The notes under the pieces were generated by a model. The model was given only the letters and a program-made list of their open reading frames with translations, made no database searches and was not told where the DNA came from. A stretch of 64,000 nucleotides of DNA from Aptenodytes patagonicus. Taxonomy: Eukaryota; Chordata; Aves; Sphenisciformes; Spheniscidae. Each line of letters starts with the position of its first letter. Position 1 is the stretch's first letter. The position numbers were made by a program, and so were the translations under genes. The stretch spans positions 6,134,491 through 6,198,490 of the forward strand of contig NC_134973.1 of the NCBI RefSeq assembly GCF_965638725.1, read 5' to 3'. This document shows, in pieces, positions 38,271 through 63,990 of this stretch.

Positions 38271-39110
38271 GCTGCATGCAGGCCATGCGTGCCAGACTGC
38301 AGACCTGCCCCTCACCGCACTCCACACCGCTCCTGGCGCAGGGGACGGGGACACTGGCTCTGTGTTAACCGTTGGCTCTATGGCTCCAGTGCCTCTTGCT
38401 GCCGCAGGTACCTGCGGGACGGCCCTACCCATCCCCGCTCCCGCAGCACCGCAGCTCCTGGCTCCCCATGCCTGCAGTGCCTCTGTGCTTGCTGGTGCCC
38501 GGTGATCCCAGCGCCCTGCCCACGGAAAGGGGAGGTCCTTGGTCCCCTGTGCATCTGAGTCACGTTCCAAGGCTGCTGTCCCAGCCCTCCGTGTGAAGGG
38601 AGGGAGAGGAGGGTGGCATGTGGGGGTGGATTTATCGGGCTGGCAAACCACACCGAGCGAAGAGCAAACTTGTCGGGAAGTCTGAGGTGGCCTGCGCTGA
38701 GTGTGTGTTATCCCTGTCAAATTATCCAGCCTTATGAGTACAAATCCTCACAAGCACAGGGGGAGGAGGACAGCTGCTGGGCTAGCAATAATTTTTTGGA
38801 AAGGATTAAAGCAATCCAGAGCTCTTCTCTGTTCCCTGATTACCTTTAAAAGCAGTCCTGGCCGGCAGCAGCTGGTGTGAGTGAAGGGTGCATGGGCAGG
38901 CTTTTCTCCGGTGGTGCCTGATGCTGCAGTGCTGGAAGCGAGGGCTTCTTGCACCCTGCCTGCTTCGCGCCTGGCTTGGGGCGAGGGGGATGCTCAAGCC
39001 TTTGTCTCTCTTGCAGCTTCAGCTGATGCTTTAGGGGGGGGTGGGAGGGTAGGGGGAAGGGGAGAAGCTTTCTGTGGTAAAGGAAAATAAATAGGGACGT
39101 GGAGCTGGAC
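38271..39110 (+). other. PLPP2: PLPP2 3' UTR (inferred)
   Basis: After the TGA (38,268-38,270) the first convincing poly(A) signal is AATAAA at 39,086-39,091, giving a UTR of about 0.8 kb. A weaker AT-rich spot with TTTTTATAAAAATGTG lies at about 39,240-39,270 and could serve a longer form. Confidence 0.6.
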
Positions 39111-42100
39111 ACAGGACTCCAAATGCCCTGGGAAGGCGGGGAATAGGCCACGGAGCAGTCCCATTGCCGACGCGCAGCTGCCTCCAGCACTGGAGTGCTG
39201 TGGGCCTCTTTTTAAACTACACGCATTTTCATTATGATGTGTTTTTATAAAAATGTGTTTTTTAAATTAGATCATCCTTAAAGAATGTCTGTGTCAGGCC
39301 TGTTCTCTTACTCCATGGATGCTCCTGGCCTTGGAGTGGATGGGCTTAAGTGTTTAGGGTTTCCTTTTCCAAGGGAAAGGGGTCTGAAGTCCCTCGCTAG
39401 CAGGGAGCTTTGCTGGGGGGGGGGGGGGGGGCTGTCAGGGCTGCTGAGCCCCTCTCCCAGTTGTGCTGGGAAAGCTGGGCTCGACCAGGGCTGATGGGAC
39501 AGTGAGGGGCCGACAGGAGCAGCATCCTCCCATGGGAGGGAGCCCCGGCAGAGATGGGGCTGGCCATGCACTCCTCGCCCACACTGCCTGTGAAATACTG
39601 CCTTTGAGAGGCAAGAGCCATGGCCAGCACAGGGTCCCGGCTGGGTCCCGTCCCGGTGCTGCCTTCACCCTGACCCCGGGAGCCTCCTGCGTTCCCTGGC
39701 ACTGCAGCCAGCCTCTGCGAGGGGGAAGGGGAGGCAGGGAGAAGCTCTCGGAAAAAGTGACGTTTTGTGCCTGCAGCTCCCTTGGCTGCTCTGGCAGCCG
39801 GAGCAGAGGGAAGGCAGGGCTGTGAGGGAGCCTTGGCACAGCCGGCCCGTGTCCCTCCTGCTGCGGGAAGGGCTGCAGCAGGGACAGACGGCAGGGATAG
39901 GCAGCGGCCCCGAGCTGGGGAGACGGGGGGGTCACAGGGCCCTCTGCCCTACTGGGGAGCGATGGGGGGGCACCGGGAGGCAGCACCCTGGCAGTGCCCC
40001 GGCAGGGCCAGGCTGGACCAGGCTCAAGGGTCAGCCGGGGCTGTGTCTGCTCCACCACGTCACCCATGGTGTCAGCAGCAGCCCTGCCCAGTTCTGGGGT
40101 CTGGGTTAAGATGGGGGCATCCTGGCTCTGCCTATGGTGCTTGGGGCCACTTGTGTCCTGCCCGCAGCTTGCCAGAGGTGGGCAGAGCTGCCGATGTGGC
40201 ACAGGGAACCCCGGCTGGACCTCCATAGTCCCAGCTGCTGTAAGCTCCCTCCACCCGGGCACACCCCGGGCTCTGCAGGGTACCAAGGCCTGGGGGATAG
40301 GGCCCAGGAGCATCCAGGGTCACCCCAGTCCCTCGGGGGGTGGGATGACCAGTCCTGGGGTCAGCTCTGCCTCCAGAGCCTCTTGCCAACCCTCGGTCAG
40401 TGCAGCCCAGTCTGTCCTGGACTGGAACAGCAGGCGCCCTGCATGCCCCGGGCTTGCTGCGTGGTGTTGATGTGCTTACGCAGTGTGGGTTACTCCAGTC
40501 TAGACAAGCCCTGACCAAAAATACCTTCCCTGTGCGGAGGGAACTCCCTCGCCACACACTGCTTTTCTGTTTTCCTTTGAGAGCTTTCCTCCCGCAAGCC
40601 CTTCCCTGGTCCCCCAGCAGGGTCCTTCCCCCTGTTCAGCCCTCCAGGGCGGTTGTTTAATATCTGATGGTGTAAAACAAAGCTGGTGGGAAGTGCCAGG
40701 GCAGGGCTTCTCTGCCGCAGGATTTGCAAACAAAGGTCTGTAAAGGAGCAGCAGCTCCTGGAGTCAGGGGTAGCAAGGCAGAGCCCAGGTTCGGGAGCTT
40801 GTCTGCTCGGTTTTCCTCTGACTGGGCTACAGTGCCCAGCAGCTGCCCCAGTTCCTGGCATTGCCTCGACAGCTCCTCTGTGCAGCCAGGAACGTGCCTG
40901 CTCCCTTCCCTTGAGATCTGATTTCGTTCCTTGGATGCATCTCTGGAAAAACCAGCTGGGCCACAATGCTGCAGTGTGCGGCTCCGAAGGGCAGGGCAGC
41001 CTGGTGCGCAGCAGGGAGCTCGGCTGCTCCTTCCCCAGGCGGATGAGGCTGCCTGCCTGTTCACAGCTGTGCCCCTGTGCGGGAAAGGGGCTGAGACCTG
41101 ACCAAATTCATGGCATGCCAAGCCATGAGTAACCTGCAGTTGGAGGGAACTCCCGAGCTGTGTCTGGACACAGCGAGGGGCTGTGAGCTGCAGCCAGCCC
41201 CTGCCCCGTGTGTGTTCTCTGGCCCCTCTCTGGAAGGATGGGGAATGCTGGCAGCCTGTGTGCGAGCTCCTCGGCCCCATGGATGCCAGCAGGGCACTGG
41301 GGAAGGCAAAGCAGGTCCAGTTTCTGCTGCAAAGTCTGCAATCCCTCCTATCTTCGCTAGCCCTGGTCATGGCTGAACGCCGTGGCATGCTGCCAGCGCT
41401 GCTCCAGCTCCAGGCCAGACCCTGCTGCCTGCGAGGAGGCTGCCTCAAGTTCCCTGGTCCAAGCACCGGGAGAGTTTGGGCCAGGCTTGCTGCACTGCTG
41501 GCATAGCAGGGCTGGTACTGCTCTTGGTGGGGGAAGCAAGGTCTAATGGTGGGGTAAAGTGCCCCCACCAGCTTGTGTGCCTTGCTTTTCCCATTTGAGG
41601 CTTGAGGTTGTACCAAGCCCTGTGGGTCAGAGCTGGCAAGAGCTCTGTGCATCCTGCTTGGTGGATCCCAGTCAGCTCCTCTCGCATTCAGGGTGAGTTG
41701 TGGGCCTGGACATTGTGCCGGCTTGTGACTGGGGTGTCCAAACCCCTTTGCAGTGGGTGACTCAGGAGTTAGGGATCCAGTCCTGGTTGCGCTGGGGCAG
41801 ATTCAGCCCCAGGCTGAAGCCAAGCAGTGTTGGCCCGCGAGCCATAGCTGAGACCTGCTCTCTGAGAGCCGTCCTGTTCCCAAGCATCAGCAGCTCCACG
41901 CACCAAGCACTCAGCCAAGATGCCTCCTTTCCAAAATAAGCTGCTTCTGGCAGCGCTCAACCAGGCTCTGGCTTCCAGCCCCGCTCCAGAGGGGGCCCCT
42001 GGGCTGCTTCCCCCAACCTGTGCCTCCTGGCTGCCTCCTGCCCTGCCACGCAGCATCCTCCCTCCCCTCTCCCTGGCACCTGGGATGACTCCTGCCAATT

Positions 42101-42800
42101 CAACGGGCTTCATCTGGGTTCATTTGCCCTGGCCCCATCCCCAGATTTCTTCCTGCTCTTGGCTTCTTTCCCCAGCTGATTGGGGCAAGAGGCAGGCGAA
42201 GGGGCTGAGCTTCCCAGTGCCCGCAGCACGCTTCCAGGAGCGGGCAGAGGCCTTGCCAGGAAGGATGTTACTCATCCCCTAAACATCCTCTTCCCTGGCC
42301 GGCAGCCATGGGAGGAGGCTGCCACCAGATGAGCCTGCAGCTGGGGGGCCACGAGGTGGCTCCTGCTCAGGGACACACTGGGAGGGGGACCGATGTCTGC
42401 GGGTGGAGCAGGTCGCACCTTTGGGTGAGGATGTTTGCAGCTCCCTGCCCGAGTGCAGCCTGCGAAGAAGTGGCACAGGGGGAGGCTGCCACATTGCATG
42501 GGCCTCTTCTCAGTGCGGCGAGGGCAAAGCTGATGTGTCCGGGCCAGGACCCCCAGGCCGTGGCTCCTGTAGGTGGCAGTGCTGCCTAGCATGGCCTTCG
42601 GGGGCTGCGGGGGCCCAGAGCGGTTGCGAGTGAGGGGCTGGTGTCTGGGCTGGGCTCCCTGAGCAGCCCATGCCCCTGGCACCAGCCCTTGTGTTCCCCT
42701 GGGGAGCACCGGCCAGCTGGGAGCAGGTACCGTCCCACCCCACTGCCGGGCAGCAAGTGCCCCGTCCCGCCCCACGCTCATGTGCTGGGTCAGAGGTGCC
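39111..42800. other. Intergenic, no recognisable gene
   Basis: GC-rich sequence. A G run of about 17-18 bases at 39,414-39,431 is the only simple-sequence landmark. Frames of up to about 330 codons on the minus strand (40657-41652) have no recognisable domain and overlap other frames on the plus strand, so I treat them as spurious. Confidence 0.5.
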
Positions 42801-42829
42801 AGACTGGGCTCTGCAGAGAGGAGGCGGCT

Positions 42830-43250
42830 GGAAACACCGGGGCGCAGCGGCCGTGGCCGGGCAGGCGCTGGGGTGCCGCAGCCGTGCTCAGCGCCGGGGC
42901 GCGGCGGCCGGCGGCAGAGGGCAGCAAGAGCCCGGCGGAGCCGCGGCGCCGCTGGAGCGGGGCCGCCCCGGCAGCCCCAGCCCTTCCGCAGCCCCGGCCG
43001 GCGCCCCCGGAGCCGCCGGTGCCCGCGGAGCCGGCTTCTCTCCCGGGCGCGCCGCTGGCGCAGCCCCGGCGCGGGGCCGGGGAGGCCCGGGGCTGTCGGG
43101 CTCCTGGAGGGCACGGCCGGAGGAGCCCCCAGACCCCGGCAGCACCGCAAGGCCGCCGCCCCGGCCCCGGTGTCCCCCGCGCCCTCCCCGCGCTGCCCGG
43201 CCCGGCCCTGCTGGGACCTTGCGCGGAGCCCGGGTGCTCCCTCCCGCTTC
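42830..43250. promoter_or_regulatory. Orphan CpG island between PLPP2 and the TLE gene
   Basis: About 420 bp of very dense CpG (GCGCCGCTGG, GGCGCGGGGCC-type words). It is followed immediately by an AT-rich block (43,290-43,460) with TTTAATCGACG and ATTAAATAG words. No gene start is recognisable. It is 4.3 kb upstream of the TLE promoter island, so it could be a distal alternative promoter, a non-coding RNA promoter or an enhancer-linked island. Confidence 0.45.
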
Positions 43251-43289
43251 TCCTCTCTCCTCTGATCCCATCAGTGCCGCCCCGCCCTA

Positions 43290-46200
43290 CACCCTTTAAT
43301 CGACGATTCCTATGAAATGTGCCAGGTGCCACAGACTCCTTTGATCTCACTGAGTAAGGGAAGGAGGGGGCTAGAGAAGAAATTAAATAGCAAAAGGAGG
43401 AAACGAGGAGGGGAAAGCCCTCCCACGGGAGGTTGGTAAATGATGCCTCTTTCTCATTAGAGCAGCCAGGCAAGAGCCTGTCCCAAGCCGGTGCCCCATC
43501 CTGCTGGAGTGTGCAGGGTCATCCTGCTTTTGGGTCTGGCACAGGGATTGGAGCTGGCTGGGGACACCCCTCGGCAGAGCAAGCGGCTGGGGCAGCAGGC
43601 ACCGCCGGGAGCCCTCCCTGCCGTGTAACCCCGGCCCCGCTAGAGTTGCTCTGGCATGGAGATGCTGGCAGCCGAGCCTGGAGAAGCAGCCAGAGGGTAC
43701 GAGCAGCAGTTTGTTTTCCACCGCTTGCCAGGAGTCATGCGGAGATGTGGTGCTGCCAGGGACGTGCTCTCTGGAAGCGCAGGGCTGCCGAGCGCCAGCC
43801 CTGCTGTGGGATGGCTGGCCTTTCCCCACCCGCCCTGGCTCTTGCTCAGGGGAAGGCCTGACCCGCACGACAGCAGATGAAGTGGGTATTCCTGGGGTCC
43901 TTTTCTTTCCCGCTCCTGCTATGATGTTCCCACCAAACTGAAGCTGCACTGCGAGGCCACCGGGGGCTGCAGGTCCCTCTCCATTATGGCAGGGATCCCC
44001 TGCTGCCAGCATGTCTCTGCCTCTCGGAGCTGCTGCGTGAGATCTGGCTGCTGGACAAGAAATGACCCACATGGCACGAGCAGGTCTGGCCCTGCCAAGC
44101 CTGCGCCTCTCCTCTGCCTGCTCTGCCTCCGCCCAGGATAGACAGTGTGGGCAGCCGGCAGCAATGGATGGTGCTCAGAGCCCTGGCACCTGGGCCCGGG
44201 ACAGGATAAAGGGGCTGCCGCCGCCCGGCTGGGAGCAGGCGAGGACAAGAGAGACCTCAGCAGCAGGGCAGGGGGATCTGCCAGCAGCTTCGTTGCCTTC
44301 CTTATCAGTGCTACAATGGTGTTTGCCCAGCTTTGCCGCCATCATGCCCTCGCGTTGGGGAACGGTGCAGCCAGGAGGGAGCCCAGTTCCCCCTGTGACA
44401 GCCCAGCGCCGCCTCAAGCACATTGTCCTCCCCTGGCATGCAGGGGCATGAGCCTGTCCCCAGTCGCACACCCCAGCGTGCCTGAGGGCTCCCTGAGCAT
44501 GGCACAGTGTGCAGGGTCTGCTGCAGCCAGGGGAGAGGGACTCGAGGGGGCTGCAAGAAGGGGCCACCTGAGAGTGAGGGCACCAGGGTCCTGCCAGGGG
44601 CTGCTCATTGGGGTCTTTGTTCTCTTCTGTTCCTTTGGCCTCTCTCACCCAGCCAGCCCCTCACACCCGTCTCAGCCCCCTCAGCCCCATGGGGTGATGC
44701 TGCAAAGTGACAGGGCGGAGGGGACGAGGTTCCCAGGCTGGGGAGGGGGCTTAGGGGCGGAGATGGCGCGTCAGTCCAGCTCTCAACTGCTTTTTGTTAT
44801 TTTAATATTTTTCCCTTTTTACACTCTTGCTGCCTTAACATGACCTTGGCCAAATTATTTCCCCTCCCTTTGAGATTTATGGCCCTCTTCCAGAAATGAT
44901 CTATTCCGTCTACGAAAATAGACATTGTGCTGTTATTACATTTTAAAATATAATAAGGGCTGGGAGACCGCTCTTCTTCCCTCTCCCTCCCCAGCCCCAG
45001 CCACCCTCCCTCCACAGAGCACAAACCCCACAGGTCGCTGGTGCGGGGCCAAGAGCGGGTGCAGCAAGGGCAGGGGCATCCTCAGCCCTTTCCAGCTCCG
45101 GGCGGTGGGGGGGTCTCCCTCCCTGGCTCCCCTTGGCAGAGCTGGGGTAATGGGAGATCTCCCATCTGAAACTGCAGAGCTGCTCTCAGAAAATGCTGGG
45201 ACTGCCAGAGGACAGACGGGGTGAAACAGGCTGGGCTTCCCACAGGGGGGACTGGGAGTGGTCCCTGGCTCTGTAAAGCCAACAGGACCTGGCTCATGGC
45301 TGGAAAACCCTGCTCACAGCCCGAGGGGACAGTGTAGCCCATTGCTCCCAGGACTCCTGAGCCCTCCGGGCATGTGCAGGGTGGCCTTTGCGCAGTCATG
45401 CTCTATTTCAGTGGTTTTGTTGAAGTTATTATTATTGTTCTTTTCTACCAGGGCCTGGAGGCGAGTTGTCGTCCCCGAGGATGGGCTCTTGTTCCCCTGC
45501 TGTGTACCCCACCAGTGCTGTCCCGCAGTGCGTTAGGAACCGGTGTGAGCGGCTGTGCGCTCTGGTGCAATGGTGATGGGGAGCAGAGGCCAAGGCAAGT
45601 GCAAACCCATCTCCCCAGCTCCATCTCAGCTGGAGGGAGTCTGGGATCACGGGGGTGTCCTGGAGATGCAAAATGGCTGCAAAATAAACCAAACATGAAA
45701 ATCAGATCAAACTTGCACATTTTGGTTGTTGCTTTTCCTCCCCATCACCCTGTGTGTTTCCTGACTTGTGCATGTGTGTGTTTATGCGTGCGGCTGTGTC
45801 TCTGTGTATACATTTTGGGATAATTTGCTTTCTGTTGGATTTTTCCCCTCCTGTTGTAAATACAGAGCCTTGTGCTGTCCCTGCTCTAGGCAATCTGCAG
45901 ATGTGAGCCCTTAAACGTGGTCACCCTTGGGTGCAGGAAGACTGTGCAGATGCCACGCTCAGGTAATTTAAGGGGTGCATTTAACAGCAAATTTTAACTC
46001 TGCAGGAGGGAGTCTCCCTTCTGGATGTCCAGACCTGATGCCTCCCTGGACAAACACCATCTGGGCAAAGGAAAAGGGGCTGAGGAAGTGTCTGGGTTTG
46101 CTTTGCTTTCTGCTCAGAGGAGTCACTTTGATCATCCTGGAAAGCCTGTGTCTGTGCACTCTGGTGTGAGGATGGGTCTGTCCCATGGGCCGATGGTGTC

Positions 46201-47000
46201 GCTGCCTTCCCGAATGGTGATGGGACCAAGAGGACGGAGCTGTGGTGGGGACCAAAGGGGCTGGGCCTGTTCGTGGATTAAGGTTAAACAGGAGGAGAGG
46301 CTGACCCCTCACAGCTGCTGCTCTTCAAATGTTTTATTTCCTGCTCTGTGTAAGCCCGGATTGACCTGCAGGCAGCAGAAAATGTCGAACAACAAACGAT
46401 CTCCCTGAAAGGAGAAAAACACCAGAAAACCCACGAGAAAAACCTAGTGGGTTGTATGGACCCCAGCCTGCTGGCTGGAAACACGGGGGGCTCTGGGGAG
46501 GAGGGTGGGCAGCACTGGGCGGGGGCACTGGGGCTGGTGTAGGGCTTGCAATCTGGGGGTCCTGTTCCCCACCTCAAGTATCCACCCATGCTTGAGTTTT
46601 CCCAAGGGCAACAGGCCTCCCAGAGCAGCATCCCGTGGGGCTGCTGGGGTTGGGGAAAGCTGCCTCGCAGGGTGGGTGATGGCAGGGAGCTGGGGGCCGG
46701 GATGCTGGCAGACCCACATCTGGGCCAGGCAGACGCCAGACCCCTTTGCTGGCGGGGGGTGGGGTGGGGTGGGAGGGTGCGTGGGAGTCCATAACGGGGA
46801 GCGGGAAGGGGGCTCTTGGGGCTGTGGGAGAGGGCCGGACCCAGGAGCCCTTCCCAGGCCAGCGCCCGATGCTGTCGGGGGAGAAGGGGTGCTGCCGCTC
46901 CCCGCCATCACATGACGCAGGGCATTCTCGGTGAACCGAGACCTGCAGCCCCAGAGGAGGATTTCGGGTTTCGTTTCGTTTCTTTTATTTTCTTGATTAA
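43290..47000. other. Intergenic with AT-rich candidate regulatory islands
   Basis: No gene was recognised. AT-rich islands stand out at 43,290-43,460, 44,780-44,960, 45,400-45,450, 45,660-45,730, 45,960-46,000 and 46,265-46,440. A GGGGT-rich tract lies near 46,755-46,770 and a pure G run of about 14 at 47,013-47,026 follows an A-rich tract. Confidence 0.45.
44780..44960. promoter_or_regulatory. Candidate conserved non-coding element upstream of TLE
   Basis: About 180 bp of markedly AT-rich sequence, with GTTATTTTAATATTTTTCCC, TTAACATGACCTTGGCC (the TGACCTTG word resembles a nuclear-receptor half site of the SF-1/ERR type) and ATTACATTTTAAAATATAATAAGG. Both flanks are GC-rich. The enhancer call rests on composition and motifs. 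Confidence 0.32.
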
Positions 47001-47599
47001 AAAAAAGAAAAAGGGGGGGGGGGGGGCAACGACTTCTTGTGTTTAGTGTTTATTAGAAAAAAGCCCACAACCCAGAGCGCTGCCTGATCGGGAAGGGGTG
47101 GTGGCAGGGCGGGTGGCGCAGGGTCTTCGGTGCAAACCTCACGGCTCCGTTTTGCGGGCGAAGCTGCGGTGCCGGGGGGTGTCCCCGCCGCGGGGCTGGG
47201 AAGGGGCCGTGCCCCGCTGTCCGGGGGCCCGCGCACCGGCAGCAGGGCCGGGCCCGCGGGCGGCGGCCTGGGGGCAGCCCCCGCCGCGGCGGCCCTCCCG
47301 GTGTCCCCCCCGTGCCCGCCCGCCGCCCGGCACCGCACGGGTTAATCGCCGCTCCCCGCCCGCGCCGCCTCTTCTTTGGCTGCTCGGCCTCCCCAGATTG
47401 ACACCTTCCGCGGTGGCCGGCCCGGCTGGCCAATGGGAAGGCAGCTCCGCGCGCCCCACGTGGGGGCGGGCCGCTCCCGCGGCGCTCCCATTGGCTGGCG
47501 GCCGGGGCGATTGCCCGCACGGGCCAGGCCCCACGTGGAGCTGGCGCTGGCGCTCGTTCATTGATCGCGCTCCGCAGAGCGGCTGCCGCGGCGGGCGGG

Positions 47600-47769
47600 G
47601 CGGGGGCGCCGGGCCCGGCCGGGCGGGGAGGGGGCGCCGGCCCGGTGTGGTGCCGTGCCGTGCGGCTCGGCTCGGCTCGGCTCGGCCCGGTGCGGTGCGG
47701 CTCGGCTCGGCCCGGCCCGGCCCGCCGCAGGGGTGCGCGCCCGGGTCCGGGTCCGGGGCCAGCAGCGCG
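47600..47769 (+). other. TLE 5' non-coding exon (3' boundary only)
   Basis: A GTGAGT donor at 47,770 follows the promoter. A polypyrimidine-AG acceptor at 48,261-48,272 opens the exon that carries the start codon at 48,373. No ATG lies between 48,273 and 48,373, which supports this arrangement. The 5' end of the first exon is not determined. Confidence 0.5.
47650..47730. repeat. CGGCT/CGGCC pentanucleotide-like repeat in the TLE 5' region
   Basis: Imperfect tandem CGGCT units alternate with GCCCG and GTGCG variants over about 80 bp, in or beside the first exon. Such tracts are prone to length variation. Confidence 0.6.
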
Positions 47770-48372
47770 GTGAGTCCCGTCCCGCGCCGGTCCGGTTCGG
47801 TCTCCGCCGCGCCGGTCCGGGCCCGCTCCGGGACTCCCGCCGGGCGGGGTCCGGCTCCGCTCGGGGCTGGGGCGGCGGCGAGGCCGGTCCCTCCCCGCGG
47901 CCGTACCTGCTGCGGGCGGCGGCAGGGCCATTGTCTGCGCGGCGCGGGGGGGCGCGGGCCTGGGCCGTGCCCGCGGCGGGGCTGGGGGCGGTGGAGCCCG
48001 CGCTGGGGTCGGGCAGCCGGCGGGCGGTCCTGCGACGGGCGGGTCCCTCAGTGCCGAGAAGGAGCCCCGGGGCCTCCCGGTCCCCGTGGGGATGCGGAGT
48101 GGCTGGGCCGGGGCGCGCGGTGCGGGGGTCCCGGGTCTTGGCGGCCGCGGAGGAGCTGCGGGCGGGGCCGGTGCCCCGGGGCTTTGCCCTGCTCTGCTGT
48201 GGCTCCCGCAGGGCCCCGCGCCCCGGCCGGCAGCGGGCAGCGCCGTGTGGTGACTCCCCATCTCTCTCCCAGGGCCTGATCCGGAGCTGGGAAGCGTCCC
48301 CAGGTCCCAGTCCTGAGCCTGCATCAGGGCCCGGAGCGGCGAGAGGGATCCTGGGCCTGTCTGGTACCAAAG

Positions 48373-61057
<12,685 letters not shown>

Positions 61058-61590
61058 ACACGAGAGAGGTGCCAACTGCGGGGAGGGCCCACGCCATGTG
61101 GACAGGCAGACGTCCATGTGGACAGACGGCTGGACTCTACTTGCCCTGCTGCTGACTTCCCAAAGAACATGCAGCCTGTGGCTGGGGCATCCGAGCTAGA
61201 GGAGAGCAGTGAGGTGTGGAGGTGGCCCTGGGACCACGGCCAGGCGTCACACTGGGCTGGGAGGTGGCGGCTGCTGCTCACAGTGAATTTCCTGGGGACT
61301 TTCTCCTTGTTTTGTTCTTTATTTGTTGGTTGGTTTCTAAATTGGGACGGGGGGGGGGGGGGGGGGGAGGTCTGGCATTGTTAGGGTTTTTTGTTTGGGG
61401 GGGTGGTTTGGAGGGTGTTTTTTGTTTTGTTTTTCTTTTTAACTTTTTGTTAGCTTTGGATTTTTTGGTTTGTTTTTTTTTTTTTTTTGTTGAGGCTCTG
61501 GGCCAGGCTTGGGAGAATGGGCTCTGTCCTCATCTCCCTCTGTGCCTCCTAGGGTGTATTTAATAATAAAAACAAACAAAAAAAGCATAG
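61058..61590 (+). other. TLE 3' UTR (inferred)
   Basis: The UTR runs from the TGA (61,055-61,057) to an AATAAA at 61,565-61,570 followed by an A-rich stretch. It contains a 19-base G run (61,349-61,367) and a T16 run (61,473-61,488) in a T/G-rich tract. These homopolymers are error-prone in sequencing, and the G run could form a quadruplex in the mRNA. Confidence 0.65.
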
Positions 61591-62610
61591 CTGTGCCTTG
61601 TCCTGGGCAGCAGCCTTGGTGCTCTGTGGCTGCAGGATGGAGCCAGGTGAGGATGGGTGAGACTGGGGGAGCCGGGGCTGTACCACTGTCCCCTTTGGCT
61701 GCTGTGGCTCGCTGCTCCTTTCCCTTTCCTGCATTGGGACAGGTTTGCTGCCACTCTCTGCTGCAGGTAGGGTGGTGGGGCCTAGCAGCAGGACTGTGTT
61801 GCCTGCACTGTCTCCATTCAGCCCTGCATTGGTCCTGTGCGTGGTGCAGAGCAACCCGGGGCTGGAGCACGGCTGACAGTGAGGGGAAGGATACGCAGGG
61901 GCTGCTGCTGTGCATCCCTGGAGCAGCCTCTGTCACTGCAGGGTGGCTGGGGGAGAGGCCAGTGCTGGAGGAAGCGGTTTTCAAAGGAAATGAGATGTGA
62001 GCAGTCGGCGCTGGCTTATCGGTCTGGCTTCCTGCCAGAGCTGCCGTGGGGGAAGCAGGGCTGTTGCCGAGAGCCTTGGAGCGCAGCCTGCCAGCAGAGG
62101 CCATGGCGAGGGCTAGCAGGGAAGCAGGGTGCTGCCAGCTGCAGCACAGCAGCTGTGATGTGCTCCTGCCCGGAGCCTGGCCTGGAGCTGGGGCTGCTGT
62201 GGCAGGCGGACAGCCAGGGCAGGAGTGGCTCTGCCATGGAAGGAAGGCCTCTCATGTGCTCCCGGCCGAAGGGGGGCAGGGGCCTCTCCTGGACCCTCCA
62301 GCTACATTTCACAGCCCAGCCCTTGCCATTGCCCAGGAGTGAGCCCAGCTGGGCAGCGCTGGCTGGGGAAGCCGCAGCTGAGGCGACCCTCGCTCCGTAC
62401 CTGTGAGGGGGTGTGGGATGGGAGCAGCTCCTGCTTCTTCCCCCTGCTGTTGCAGGGCCCTGCACCCCAACTACCATCGTGGGAGGGGGCTGAGCCCCCA
62501 GCTCCATGGGCACAGCTGCAGGTGCCATTTCAGGGGATCCGGGGGTGGTGGTCAGCTCCCCAGGGAAGGGTTTACATCGGTCCTTGAGCCCACCACCAGA
62601 CCAGCCCCTC
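61591..62610. other. Intergenic spacer between the convergent TLE genes
   Basis: About 1 kb separates the inferred poly(A) sites of the two genes. GC-rich frames of up to about 220 codons cross it on both strands and are not credible genes. No repeat or regulatory element was recognised. Confidence 0.6.
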
Positions 62611-63123
62611 TTTTGTTCCTTTTTATTAGTAAGGGATTGAAAACACAGTTAAATACATTTCTTTACTGATAATTTACAGCTGTTTCTGCAGCAGAAAATG
62701 GGGGCCATTAAATCAGTAGCAGTATTTCAGGACCAACACTCTCTCTAGCCACTCTTGGCCTCGCCTTGCTGCCCTGCTGGCCCTCCAGCTCCCTGTGCCT
62801 CCAGCCCTGATGGACAGCCCTAGACCAGCCCCTGCCTGCTGCCCAGCTTGGGGGGGATGCCAGGCCACAATGAGCGCTCACCTCCAGCTCTTCCTTTCAC
62901 CTTTGCGACGCATCGGGCAGGGAGCAGGGCCGGTGCCCTGGCCTTGTTTTGGCAGCTAAAAGGAGAGGAGGAGGAAGAGGGAGAGCAGGGCTGCGGGAGT
63001 AGGAGGAGGGAGAGCAGGGCTGCTGGATGACTGACCCAGCACGGGAGGCCTCTGCCAGCCCCAGCAGCTTTGGACAAGACCTTGCCCTTCCCTGATGGAT
63101 GAGGGACGGTGACGGACCGGGCC
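62610..63123 (-). other. TLE2: 3' UTR of the minus-strand TLE2 gene (inferred)
   Basis: On the minus strand, an AATAAA (plus-strand TTTATT at 62,622-62,627) lies about 500 bp beyond the stop codon, giving a UTR of similar length to that of the convergent paralogue. The sequence is unrelated to the plus-strand gene's UTR. Confidence 0.6.

Positions 63124-63990
<867 letters not shown>

Larger units (their letters stand above)
47100..48260 (+). promoter_or_regulatory. CpG-island promoter of the + strand TLE gene
   Basis: This strong CpG island holds two CCAAT boxes, one forward (47,430-47,434) and one reversed as ATTGG (47,490-47,494), and two CACGTG E-boxes (47,457-47,462 and 47,532-47,537), with GC boxes between them. 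No TATA box was seen. Transcription probably starts within about 47,560-47,660. CACGTG sites would bind MYC/MAX or USF-type factors by general knowledge. Confidence 0.75.
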
